Shown here piece after piece: positions 6,942 to 14,480 of a stretch of 15,656 bases of DNA. The first letter of the stretch is position 1, and the number at the start of each line of letters is the position of its first letter. The translations under genes were made by a program, and so were the position numbers. The notes beneath the pieces were generated by a model, which saw only the letters and a list, made by a program, of their open reading frames with translations, was not told the origin of the DNA and did not search any database. Source of the stretch: J005 sp964613235 (GTDB lineage: Bacteria; Pseudomonadota; Zetaproteobacteria; Mariprofundales; Mariprofundaceae); the NCBI GenBank assembly GCA_964613235.1, contig CAZTGM010000045.1, positions 1-15,656 of the forward strand, given 5' to 3'.

Positions 6942-7682
6942 ATGTCCAGCCCCATCGACACCCTTTTCCGCGGCGACCGCTTCGATGCCTCGCGTTTTCG
7001 CTTTGACGAGCAGGTAGCTGCCGTATTTGACGATATGATCCGTCGTTCCGTGCCCGGCTATCCGCTGACCCTGACCATGCTGGATGTTCTGGCCATGGCC
7101 CATGCGCGAGAGGGAAAACGCATCTACGATCTCGGCTGTTCGCTCGGTGCGGGCATGCTGGCCATGCTTCCGGCCGCCGTGCAGTACCATGCGCATCTCA
7201 TCGGCATCGATAACTCCCTTCCGATGCTGCAGCGGTGCCGGCAGGTACTCGCCGGCCATGAACATGCCTCATCGCACAGCACGCTAATCTGTGCCGATAT
7301 CCGCGATATTACGATCCGTAATGCCTGCATGGTCGTCATGAATTTTACGCTGCAATTCGTTGAACCGGCAGCGCGCCTGCCCTTACTGCAACGCATCCGC
7401 GATGGGCTCGATACCGGCGGCATGCTGGTACTGTCCGAGAAAATTGCCTTCGACGATGCCGATGAACAGGACTTTCAGCATGATATGCATCATGCCTTCA
7501 AGCGTCAGCAGGGTTATTCCGGGCTGGAAATCAGCCGCAAACGCACAGCGCTGGAACATGTGCTGATTTCGGAAACACTGCATACCCACATCGAACGCCT
7601 GCAGGAAGCAGGCTTTGCGCGTATCTATGTATGGTTCCAGTGTTTCAATTTCGTTTCGCTGGTGGCGCATGCCGATGTATGA
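6942..7682 (+). CDS. cmoA: CmoA, carboxy-S-adenosyl-L-methionine synthase
   Basis: Makes carboxy-SAM from SAM and prephenate, the donor used by CmoB for 5-oxyacetyl-uridine at tRNA position 34. The 246-residue protein matches the family length. It carries FDEQVAAVFDDMIRRSVPGY (21-40), the SAM-binding DLGCSLGAG (63-71), GIDNSLPM, MNFTLQFV, the FKRQQGYSGLEISRKR segment (186-201) that includes substrate-carboxylate contacts in the family, and the closing WFQCFNFVSLVA. No clear ribosome-binding site precedes the ATG at 6942. The gene overlaps cmoB slightly, as expected for enzymes acting in sequence. Confidence 0.97.
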   Translation: MSSPIDTLFRGDRFDASRFRFDEQVAAVFDDMIRRSVPGYPLTLTMLDVLAMAHAREGKRIYDLGCSLGAGMLAMLPAAVQYHAHLIGIDNSLPMLQRCRQVLAGHEHASSHSTLICADIRDITIRNACMVVMNFTLQFVEPAARLPLLQRIRDGLDTGGMLVLSEKIAFDDADEQDFQHDMHHAFKRQQGYSGLEISRKRTALEHVLISETLHTHIERLQEAGFARIYVWFQCFNFVSLVAHADV

Positions 7683-8646
7683 ATTCGTCAACAGTGAACG
7701 TATGCGGCTCCGACAGGCATTGTATAGCCATGCCCTGCAGGCATACACCGAACCACTGGAAGAGCGCATGCAACAGGGCTGGCAACAGGTCTTTGCCCAT
7801 GGTGACTGGCCACGCTGGCTGCAAGCATTGCAACATTTGCCGACAGATGCCGGCGAGAATTACGACATCGCCCGCGACTGCATTCGCGTGGGCCCGAATC
7901 GTGACGATGCACAGCAACGCCAATGGCTGATGCAATTGCACCCCTGGCGCAAGGGGCCGTTCCGCTTCTTCGGCACCATGATCGATACTGAATGGCGCTC
8001 GGACTGGAAATGGCAGCGACTGCAACCGTTTTTACCCGATTTGTCCGGACAGGTCGTGCTCGATATCGGCTGCGGCTCCGGCTATCACCTGTGGCGCATG
8101 GCCGCAGCAGGCGCCACAGCCATCGGCATCGACCCGACGGCTCTGTTCGCTGCCCAGTTTGCACTGTTTAAACGTTGTATGACGGAACAACCCGTTTTCT
8201 ATATACCCGTGGGCATTGAAGCCATGCCACCGACCACGCAAGCCTTCGACACCGTCTTTTCAATGGGCATTCTTTATCATCGCCGTGCACCCATCGATCA
8301 TCTGCTGCAACTGCATGGCCTGTTGCGCAAACAGGGTACACTGGTGCTGGAAACACTGGTCATTGACGGTGATGCCGGACAATGTCTGCTGCCACCCGGT
8401 CGCTATGCCAAAATGCGCAATGTCTGGTTCATTCCCTCCATACCCATGCTGACTGTCTGGCTGCAACGTGCGGGATTCCGTGACATCCATTGCGTCAATG
8501 TATGCGCAACTGACACGAAAGAACAACGCAGCACTGACTGGATGACCTTTGAATCGCTGGCCGATTTTCTCGACAGTGATGATCCGCAACGCACCATTGA
8601 AGGCCACCCGGCACCCAAACGTGCCATGGTTCTTGCCCGTCGCTGA
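7675..8646 (+). CDS. cmoB: CmoB, tRNA U34 carboxymethyltransferase
   Basis: Transfers the carboxymethyl group from carboxy-SAM to 5-hydroxyuridine 34 of tRNA, giving cmo5U. Starting at ATG 7675 gives 323 residues; a GGTGG about 9 bases upstream supports it, but ATG 7669 (two residues longer) is nearly as good. Family motifs are HPWRKGPF (89-96), IDTEWRSDWKW (103-113), the SAM-binding VLDIGCGSGYHLWRM (128-142), GIDPT, SMGILYHRR and the C-terminal RYAKMRNVWFIPS. The start lies inside the cmoA 3' end and the stop TGA shares its last base with the uvrC start, so all three genes are probably translated as one unit. Confidence 0.95.
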   Translation: MYEFVNSERMRLRQALYSHALQAYTEPLEERMQQGWQQVFAHGDWPRWLQALQHLPTDAGENYDIARDCIRVGPNRDDAQQRQWLMQLHPWRKGPFRFFGTMIDTEWRSDWKWQRLQPFLPDLSGQVVLDIGCGSGYHLWRMAAAGATAIGIDPTALFAAQFALFKRCMTEQPVFYIPVGIEAMPPTTQAFDTVFSMGILYHRRAPIDHLLQLHGLLRKQGTLVLETLVIDGDAGQCLLPPGRYAKMRNVWFIPSIPMLTVWLQRAGFRDIHCVNVCATDTKEQRSTDWMTFESLADFLDSDDPQRTIEGHPAPKRAMVLARR

Positions 8647-10439
8647 TGTGGATTGAGGCGCCGATCGAACTGAAGTCACTGCCGCGCGAACCGGGTGTGT
8701 ATCGCATGCTCGATGCTGCGCGCAAGGTACTCTACGTCGGCAAGGCACGCAATTTGCGCAAGCGCGTGTCGAGCTATTTTCATAAAACACCGGGTGCTCC
8801 GCGTACCCGGGCCATGCTGCAACAGGTCCGCGATATTGAAACAACCGTGACCATCAGCGAGGCCGAGGCACTGATTGTCGAACACAACCTGATCAAACAG
8901 CTCAAGCCGCGCTACAATGTACTGCTCAAAGATGCCAAAACCTACCCCTACATTCTGCTGACCGACGAGCATTATCCGAGACTACGCCTGTATCGCGGCA
9001 AGCGCGATGTGCCGGGTGAATATTTCGGACCGTTTCCACATGCCGGTGCTGTACACCAGACCCTGCAACTGATGCAAAAAGTCTTTCACATCCGTGACTG
9101 CGAGGAAGGCACCTTCCGCAATCGTTCACGTCCCTGCATGCAATACCAGATCGGACGCTGCAGTGCACCCTGCTGCCATCTGATCGATGATGCCGCTTAT
9201 CGCCGTCAGGTACAGCAGGCCAAGGCCTTTCTGCAGGGGCATGATCAGGATTATCTGCAACAATGGCAGCAAGAAATGGAACAGGTAGCTGTAGAACTGA
9301 ATTTCGAACGCGCCGCCCTGCTGCGCGATCGCATCCGTATGATGCGCGGCATTCTGGCCGGCCAGCAGAAGAGTGGTCTGCCTGCCGATGCCGATGCCAT
9401 TGTGGTTTTACACCGGGGCGCAACGGTCAGTGCCTGCATCGGCAGCCGTCGCGCCGGCCGTGATCTGGGAACACACTCCATACGTGTCGATCAGGCTGCC
9501 GATGCCGATAATCTGGAAATTCTGCAATCACTGTTTATGGAGCGTTATCAACGCGATACGCCACCGGCCGAGATATTAATCGAACATGCTTGCTGTGCAG
9601 ACCTGAATCGACTGTTGCAACTGCTTTGCCCGCAACACAAGGTCAGTGTACAGGCACCACAGCGCGGCAAAAAACACGAATGGTTATGTCAGGTTCGTCA
9701 CAGTGGCGAACAATATCTCGCCAGCCGCAGCAATGAACAGCAACAGCCAGCCTTCGAGGCACTGGCCGAACTGCTCGAACTACCGGAAACACCGCAGCGC
9801 ATCGCTGCCGTGGACAATGCGCATCTGGGTGGCCAGCAGATGGTCTCCGCTATCGTCTTTGCCGGTTGGCAAGGACCGGAAAAGGAATATTACCGGCGCT
9901 ATAAACTCAATGATGGCGGCGATGACTATGCCGGCATGCGCGAAGTGCTGAAGCGTTTCTTCCGCAATATCCGCGAAGATCAGCTACCCATGCCGGATAT
10001 TCTGTTCATTGATGGTGGCAAGGGGCAACTGGAAGCAGCCATGAGCTCCGCTGCTGAATGCGGCATGACATCACTGAAGATGGTGGCTGTCGCCAAAGGC
10101 AAGCAGCGCAAAGCCGGCACGGAAGTGCTGTGGCCGTCCTGGCGCGAACAAACGCTGCGACCGGGTCGTCATTCCCCTGCCCTGATGCTCATCGCCCGCG
10201 TGCGCGACGAGGCGCACCGTTTCGCCGGTGAACATATGCGCAAACGCAAAAAGAAACAAATGCTCAGCTCATCACTGGAACATATCGAAGGTGTGGGGCC
10301 TGCGCGACGCATGGCCCTGTTACGCCATTTCGGCGGCATTGAAGGTGTCAAACAGGCCAGTCGCGAACAATTGATGGAAGTTCCCGGTATTTCCGCCGTA
10401 TTCGCCGAACGTATTTTTACCCGACTGCATGGTCAGTGA
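8646..10439 (+). CDS. uvrC: UvrC, nucleotide-excision-repair endonuclease
   Basis: UvrC makes both incisions around UvrB-bound DNA lesions. The 597-residue protein shows every domain in order. The GIY-YIG nuclease (about 13-95) has GVYRM, LYVGKA and EAEALIVEHNLIK. The iron-sulfur cysteines are Cys152, Cys164, Cys172 and Cys176. The UVR motif that binds UvrB is around 205-238. The RNase H-like nuclease has Asp390 (VDNAHLGG), Asp456 (FIDGGKGQ) and His524 (RDEAHRFA). A tandem helix-hairpin-helix lies at about 545-595. The usual DxSH of the second nuclease is DNAH here, with Asp and His kept. The ATG overlaps the cmoB stop by one base (TGATG). Many Gammaproteobacteria place uvrC beside a response-regulator gene; here it follows cmoAB. 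Confidence 0.98.
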   Translation: MWIEAPIELKSLPREPGVYRMLDAARKVLYVGKARNLRKRVSSYFHKTPGAPRTRAMLQQVRDIETTVTISEAEALIVEHNLIKQLKPRYNVLLKDAKTYPYILLTDEHYPRLRLYRGKRDVPGEYFGPFPHAGAVHQTLQLMQKVFHIRDCEEGTFRNRSRPCMQYQIGRCSAPCCHLIDDAAYRRQVQQAKAFLQGHDQDYLQQWQQEMEQVAVELNFERAALLRDRIRMMRGILAGQQKSGLPADADAIVVLHRGATVSACIGSRRAGRDLGTHSIRVDQAADADNLEILQSLFMERYQRDTPPAEILIEHACCADLNRLLQLLCPQHKVSVQAPQRGKKHEWLCQVRHSGEQYLASRSNEQQQPAFEALAELLELPETPQRIAAVDNAHLGGQQMVSAIVFAGWQGPEKEYYRRYKLNDGGDDYAGMREVLKRFFRNIREDQLPMPDILFIDGGKGQLEAAMSSAAECGMTSLKMVAVAKGKQRKAGTEVLWPSWREQTLRPGRHSPALMLIARVRDEAHRFAGEHMRKRKKKQMLSSSLEHIEGVGPARRMALLRHFGGIEGVKQASREQLMEVPGISAVFAERIFTRLHGQ

Positions 10440-10530
10440 ATGCAACATTAAGATTTTTCTAAGATGCGCCTCATGTTGCCATCATCTTTCTGCTGCATGG
10501 TTCGCCAACCTGAATGATCAGGAGGTTATG

Positions 10531-10752
10531 ATGAATCAGCAAAACATCCAGCAGGATATCGAACGATACCAGCGTGCGATTACAAACTTCTACGGCGCAG
10601 GCTATGGCAGCAAAACGAGCGTCCGCCATGTCGTGGGAAACACCGTTTCCATCCGCTTCCCCAAAGGTGGCAAGGTACTGATTGAACGCGAACGACTGCA
10701 TACCCTGACGCAATATCTCAATGCACAGGCAGCATTGGAAAAAGAGGCCTGA
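10531..10752 (+). CDS. Small uncharacterised protein, 73 residues
   Basis: I do not recognise this protein. GGAGG at 10521-10525 lies 5 bases before ATG 10531 and only 2 before ATG 10528, so 10531 is preferred; the upstream extension to 10429 is unlikely. It starts with a Gln-rich helix (NQQNIQQDIERYQRAITNFY), has a central Gly/Lys/Val-rich part (residues about 22-52, with VSIRFPKGGKVLIERERL) that looks like two beta strands, and ends in a helix. There is no signal peptide, Cys or membrane segment; it is soluble and basic. It sits 91 bases after uvrC and just before a strong terminator, so it may be the last gene of that unit or have its own promoter. The good ribosome-binding site and stop-terminator spacing support it as real. 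Confidence 0.7.
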   Translation: MNQQNIQQDIERYQRAITNFYGAGYGSKTSVRHVVGNTVSIRFPKGGKVLIERERLHTLTQYLNAQAALEKEA

Positions 10753-10772
10753 TTTCCCTCCTCCGAAAAGCA

Positions 10773-10801
10773 AACAGGCGGCCCATCATGGGCCGCCTGT
10801 T
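10773..10801. terminator. Bidirectional rho-independent terminator
   Basis: Perfect inverted repeat AACAGGCGGCCCAT-C-ATGGGCCGCCTGTT, in effect a 12-base stem with an ATCAT loop. Read on the minus strand it is followed by TGCTTTT; on the plus strand by CTGTTT. It lies between the converging small-protein gene (stop 10752) and the TPR gene (stop 10819), and can serve both. Confidence 0.92.
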
Positions 10802-10818
10802 CTGTTTGGTCAGCACAA

Positions 10819-11511
10819 TCAGTGAATTTTCTTTTCTACCTTGGCCAGTAACTGTTCAGCCTCGGCCTTACGGCCTGCGTCGGCAATTTCGCGGCCCGGA
10901 CGCACTGGCGCGGCAATCGCCTTTTTGAAATATTTGGCCGCATCTGCATAGCGGCGGGTCTCATCCCACAGATAGGAAGCCATCCAGAAATTCGCATCGA
11001 GTCCATCCGGCGACAAAGCCAGAGCCTTGTTCAGATGTTCCACAGCCTTGTCTTCATCACCAAAACCGATCGGCCAGCCCGGCACCTGATAATACAGGCT
11101 GCCCAGCGTTGTATGGATGGATGTTTCCAGTTCTTTCGATGGATGCAGCTTTAATGCCTCCTCCAACAATGTCTTCGCTTCCTTCACCATACCCAAAGCG
11201 CCACCCATGGCACCGACTTCGCCACCCAGCGTCGCCAGAGAAATCGCGGCCCATACTTTCGGCCCTGGATCCTGCGGATGAGCTGCTGCCAGGGCTTTTG
11301 CATCTTCAGTCAGCTTTTTGAAACCGGTAATGCGTGCATCCTTGTCAGGCGTCTTGTATTTCAGCTGATCCCAGCGTTGGGCCAGTTGCAGCGTGATATC
11401 CTGCTGCTGCACCGCACTCGCCGCAGGTGCTTCCTCTTCGGCAGCTGTCGCAAGCGTGACTGTACCACCCAGCAAACCGGCTACCATGATCATCGTCAGA
11501 TACCGTTTCAT
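10819..11511 (-). CDS. Exported TPR-like protein, last gene of the five-gene cluster
   Basis: A 230-residue protein with a Sec signal peptide (about 1-23, likely cleavage ATA|AEEE) and no lipobox Cys, so periplasmic. The start at 11511 has AAAGGAG 9 bases upstream and the signal peptide begins right there; the longer frame from 11592 overlaps the dehydrogenase gene. The mature part is helical with TPR-type repeats. The segment YYQVPGWPIGFGDEDKAVEH followed by LNKALALSPDGLDANFWMAS resembles the RMDN-like TPR family (seen by eye). Four bases separate it from the upstream gene, so it is probably co-transcribed. No enzyme motif is visible; a scaffold, carrier or export role for the pathway product is speculation. 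The terminator at 10773-10801 follows. Confidence 0.85.
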   Translation of the reverse strand: MKRYLTMIMVAGLLGGTVTLATAAEEEAPAASAVQQQDITLQLAQRWDQLKYKTPDKDARITGFKKLTEDAKALAAAHPQDPGPKVWAAISLATLGGEVGAMGGALGMVKEAKTLLEEALKLHPSKELETSIHTTLGSLYYQVPGWPIGFGDEDKAVEHLNKALALSPDGLDANFWMASYLWDETRRYADAAKYFKKAIAAPVRPGREIADAGRKAEAEQLLAKVEKKIH

Positions 11512-11515
11512 CGAT

Positions 11516-12325
11516 TTAACTCCTTTCCTCATCATTTGATTTCGCAAATGTTCGGGCAATGCGATTCTGGGCTGCCAGCGCCTTGTCGACAAGGCGCGGA
11601 AACATCACATTGATACGCACGAACAGTGATTCCGGAAAACCGAAATAGATGTCTTTACGATCATTGTTGATTGCAGCAATAATTTTCTTCACCACATCTT
11701 TCGGTGCATCCATATTCATTTTTGTTGCTTCGCCCATACGCATGACTTTATCATCATTCATCGGCGTTTTCACCGCGCGCGGCGCGATATAGGTCACCTT
11801 GATGCCGCTGTCATGCAACTCACGACGCAGTGCCTCGGAGAAGCCTCGCAGGGCAAACTTGCTGGCCGAATAGGTTGTAAAATAGGCAAAACCGATGGAA
11901 CCGAAAATCGAACCCACATTGACGATACGTCCATACCCCTGTTGCTGCATTGTCGGCAACAAGGCGCGTGTCAACCACATTGGTGCCAGTACATTGACAT
12001 GCATGAGCAGTTCGATGCGTGCAGGGTCCTCATCCTCGAAGGCTGCAAATGAATTCAGCCCGGCCAGATTAATGAGCAGATCCACACCACCATCCAGTTG
12101 CCGCAGGGCTTCGCTGGCAACCGCCTCGCAACCCTGATACGTAGCCAGATTACCAACAACGGCCACAGCTCCATCCAGTTCATCAGCCAGGGCATTCAAT
12201 GCCTCTGCATTGGCATCTACCAGCATCAGCCGGGCACCGCGCGCAGCCAGTTCACGCGCCAGAATACCACCCATACCACCAGCAGCGCCGGTCAGAACAA
12301 TCCGCTTGTTACTGACTTCCATCAT
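11516..12325 (-). CDS. Short-chain dehydrogenase/reductase (classical SDR)
   Basis: A 269-residue classical SDR. Visible are the dinucleotide loop TGAAGGMG (12-19), Asp37 at the end of the second strand (favours NAD over NADP), NLAG (86-89), Asn111, Ser139, and the catalytic Tyr152-X3-Lys156 in TYSASKFA. PRAVKTPM matches the usual PG-x-x-x-T region with an Arg in place of Gly. The basic C-terminal tail (from about 235, FVRINVMFPRLVDKALAAQN) is longer than in minimal SDRs and may bind a membrane or partner. Substrate is unknown. The start overlaps the stop of the oxidase gene; two adjacent ATGs (12325, 12322) follow GGAGG, and either may be used. The set suggests an acyl-derived ketone, alcohol or aldehyde as substrate. 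Confidence 0.92.
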   Translation of the reverse strand: MMEVSNKRIVLTGAAGGMGGILARELAARGARLMLVDANAEALNALADELDGAVAVVGNLATYQGCEAVASEALRQLDGGVDLLINLAGLNSFAAFEDEDPARIELLMHVNVLAPMWLTRALLPTMQQQGYGRIVNVGSIFGSIGFAYFTTYSASKFALRGFSEALRRELHDSGIKVTYIAPRAVKTPMNDDKVMRMGEATKMNMDAPKDVVKKIIAAINNDRKDIYFGFPESLFVRINVMFPRLVDKALAAQNRIARTFAKSNDEERS

Positions 12326-12987
12326 TGACCCTCCAGAGGAATCAGTGGCAGGCTACGGAAAATATCGCCATACAGACGATAGAACATCTTCGCCGCATGC
12401 ACCACTTTAGCCTTGTCTTCATCGCGATCCAGACGATTCATCAGGTTTTCGTAGAAATCAACATGGCCGACATCGAGCGATCCGTGCGAGGTCAGATAGG
12501 AAAAAGCGGAGTTGGGCAAATTCAGGCTTTGCTGAATATTCGCCGCAGCATTGCTTGCCAGTGCCACACTGGTCCCTTCCAGCACCAGCACCATACCGAA
12601 AAAGCCTACGGCACCGGTGCGGAAAACCGTGTCATAGGCATAGGAAACCATCAGTTCTGTCGCTGGCATCGGGGTTCCACGGCGCACAGCTTCCTTGTCG
12701 CCGCCACAGGCCTCAATGTCATTGAGGATCCATTCCTGATGCCCCATTTCCTCTTCGATATATTCGCCGATTGCCTCGCGCAGCCATTCCAGCCGCTCCG
12801 GCAGCTGGCTGCCGGTAGCCATGAGCAACGGTACGGTATGTTTTACATGATGATAGGCCTGCCCGAGAAACGCGACATAGCTGTCTAGTGACAGCTTGCC
12901 TGCCGCCCCCATCTGAATAAACGGAATTGACAGCAGATCGTTGCGTTCCGCCTCGCTTGCTGCCAACAAATCGTCATAAAATGCCAT
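12322..12987 (-). CDS. Heme-oxygenase-like di-iron oxidase/oxygenase (HDO)
   Basis: A 221-residue all-helical protein of the TenA/PqqC/heme-oxygenase-like fold. The full ligand set of HDO enzymes can be seen: Glu80 and His83 (EMGH), Glu137 (VLEGTS), and His168, Asp172, His175 (HGSLDVGH, HX3DX2H). CADD and UndA in this superfamily use such residues to activate oxygen, cutting C-C bonds or oxidising amines and acids. Annotation pipelines often call such proteins TenA regulators or thiaminase II; the only cysteine is Cys94, not in a TenA-type active site, so thiaminase is unlikely. The start has AAGGAG a few bases upstream and lies 2 bases after the ligase stop. Next to an acyl ligase, the substrate may be an acyl or aminoacyl derivative; this is inference. 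Confidence 0.85.
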   Translation of the reverse strand: MAFYDDLLAASEAERNDLLSIPFIQMGAAGKLSLDSYVAFLGQAYHHVKHTVPLLMATGSQLPERLEWLREAIGEYIEEEMGHQEWILNDIEACGGDKEAVRRGTPMPATELMVSYAYDTVFRTGAVGFFGMVLVLEGTSVALASNAAANIQQSLNLPNSAFSYLTSHGSLDVGHVDFYENLMNRLDRDEDKAKVVHAAKMFYRLYGDIFRSLPLIPLEGQ

Positions 12988-12989
12988 GG

Positions 12990-14480
12990 TTACTCCTTGT
13001 ATAAAGCATCTATTTCCTTCCGGTACGCTGCCTCAATCGCTGCCCTGCGCGGCCTTCCGGTACCTGTCCACTGGCCGTTCTGCACGGAGAACGGTTCCTT
13101 CGCCACGACCATGCGCGAGATACGCGCATAATCCGGCAGACGTGCATTGGCGGCGGCAACAGCCGAGTCCAGTGTTGCCTGCCCAACACCCGGTCTGGGC
13201 ACAATAACGGCCACATTAAACGATCGTGCCTCGCCGAATACACACACCTGAGCAATTGGTGTTTCAATACTCAGTTCACGTTCCACCCATTCCGGCGACA
13301 CATTGCGCCCGAATGCCGTAATAAAAATATGTTTCTTGCGTCCGTTCAGATGCAGGAAACCCTCATCATCCAGATAACCAAGATCGCCGGTCGGCCAGTA
13401 GCCATCCACCAGACTCGCAGGCTGGCCAAGATAACCGTCAAACAGGCTACCACGCACCAGAATTTCTCCGTCATCGGCAAAAGCAAGCTGCACATGCGGC
13501 AACGGCCGACCCACCGATCCCGGACGATTCATACCCGGCACATTGACTGCCACAACACTGGCCGCTTCCGACAGCCCATAACCCTCATAAACCGGCAACC
13601 CCAGTTGCTCCGCCCGCTCCAACAAATGTAACGAAACCGGCGCACCTCCCACGGCGATATAACGCAATTGTATCGGCGCCGGCATCCCCTGCTCCACAGC
13701 GGCAACCAGTGCCTGCAACATTTGGGGGATCATGATGCAAGTGGCCGCCTGACTTTCTGTGAGCGCGCTCACAAAACACTGCACATCCAGCCCGCTGGCA
13801 CCACGCCAGCCAACAACTTCCAGACCCGGTGCCACCACCGTGGCACCCGACAACAGCGGTGCGTAAATACCGCCGATATTTTCCAGCAACGTGGCAAAAG
13901 GAAGCAGCGTAATATGTCGATCACTGGCACTTGCCCCGGTCACCTCCGCCAACGAAGCGGCAACCTGGTCCATAGCCGTCTGAGACAGACAAACGCCCTT
14001 GGGTTCGCCTGTGGAACCGGATGTAAATGTAACCTTGGCACACCCTGCCGGCAAAGCAACAGACGCATCGGCGCGCAGGGCAATGCGTTGTAACGTGCTG
14101 TGTTGCATCACGACCGCCGGCTCATGGCGCAAATCCAGAGTATCCAGCAACTGAACGAGTTGTTCACTGCGATCGGTCAGACAGACATCAACACCTGCCT
14201 GTGTCAGTAAATGGGCAATCTGTGCCGGAGAAAAGAAATGCGGGATTGGAATCAGCGGGATGGCCGCATGCATGCAGGCCAGGTCGGCCACGATCCAGGC
14301 AGCCGAATTATCAGCCAGTATTGCCGCTGTACCTGCACCATGTTGCTGCAGCTCGGCGGACAAGGCCTCAACGACCTGCCACAACCGGGCATAGGCAATA
14401 TCATCATGCGCACTGCTGATGGCAATCGCATCCGGCTTTTCAAGTGCATGTCGCTGCAAGGCATCCAGTACGCGGCTCAT
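12990..14480 (-). CDS. AMP-forming acyl ligase (ANL superfamily)
   Basis: A 496-residue adenylate-forming enzyme that activates a carboxylic acid as acyl-AMP, then usually as a thioester. Motifs in order are TFTSGSTGEPKG (151-162, P-loop), YEGYGLSEAA (298-307), PTGDLGYLDDEG (363-374) and NGRKKHIFITAFGRNVSPEWVERE (379-402, hinge). The C-terminal NGQWTGTGRPRR (468-479) stands where the catalytic A10 lysine should be; it has Arg476 instead. It resembles long-chain acyl-CoA synthetases but is short. The start at 14480 overlaps the upstream stop by ATGA and has GAAGAGG upstream; the longer frame from 14561 lies inside the previous gene. No peptidyl-carrier gene is seen, so the acceptor could be CoA or the acyltransferase-like neighbour. 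Confidence 0.93.
   Translation of the reverse strand: MSRVLDALQRHALEKPDAIAISSAHDDIAYARLWQVVEALSAELQQHGAGTAAILADNSAAWIVADLACMHAAIPLIPIPHFFSPAQIAHLLTQAGVDVCLTDRSEQLVQLLDTLDLRHEPAVVMQHSTLQRIALRADASVALPAGCAKVTFTSGSTGEPKGVCLSQTAMDQVAASLAEVTGASASDRHITLLPFATLLENIGGIYAPLLSGATVVAPGLEVVGWRGASGLDVQCFVSALTESQAATCIMIPQMLQALVAAVEQGMPAPIQLRYIAVGGAPVSLHLLERAEQLGLPVYEGYGLSEAASVVAVNVPGMNRPGSVGRPLPHVQLAFADDGEILVRGSLFDGYLGQPASLVDGYWPTGDLGYLDDEGFLHLNGRKKHIFITAFGRNVSPEWVERELSIETPIAQVCVFGEARSFNVAVIVPRPGVGQATLDSAVAAANARLPDYARISRMVVAKEPFSVQNGQWTGTGRPRRAAIEAAYRKEIDALYKE

Noticed and set aside
6732..7265. 177-codon minus-strand frame covering the ald-cmoA promoter gap
   Set aside because: It overlaps the start of two real divergent genes in the wrong frames.
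8260..8844. 194-codon open frame on the minus strand across the cmoB-uvrC junction
   Set aside because: It lies antisense to two well-supported genes, has no ribosome-binding site or motif, and its composition is that of a shadow frame.
11512..11592. N-terminal extension of the TPR protein from 11592
   Set aside because: It would bury the signal peptide and overlap the SDR gene; the ATG at 11511 has a good ribosome-binding site.
12325..12888. 187-codon open frame on the plus strand
   Set aside because: It is antisense to the HDO gene, whose metal ligands are clearly in frame on the minus strand.
12322..12987. TenA-type thiaminase or transcriptional regulator
   Set aside because: No thiaminase cysteine and no DNA-binding domain; a complete di-iron ligand set is present instead.
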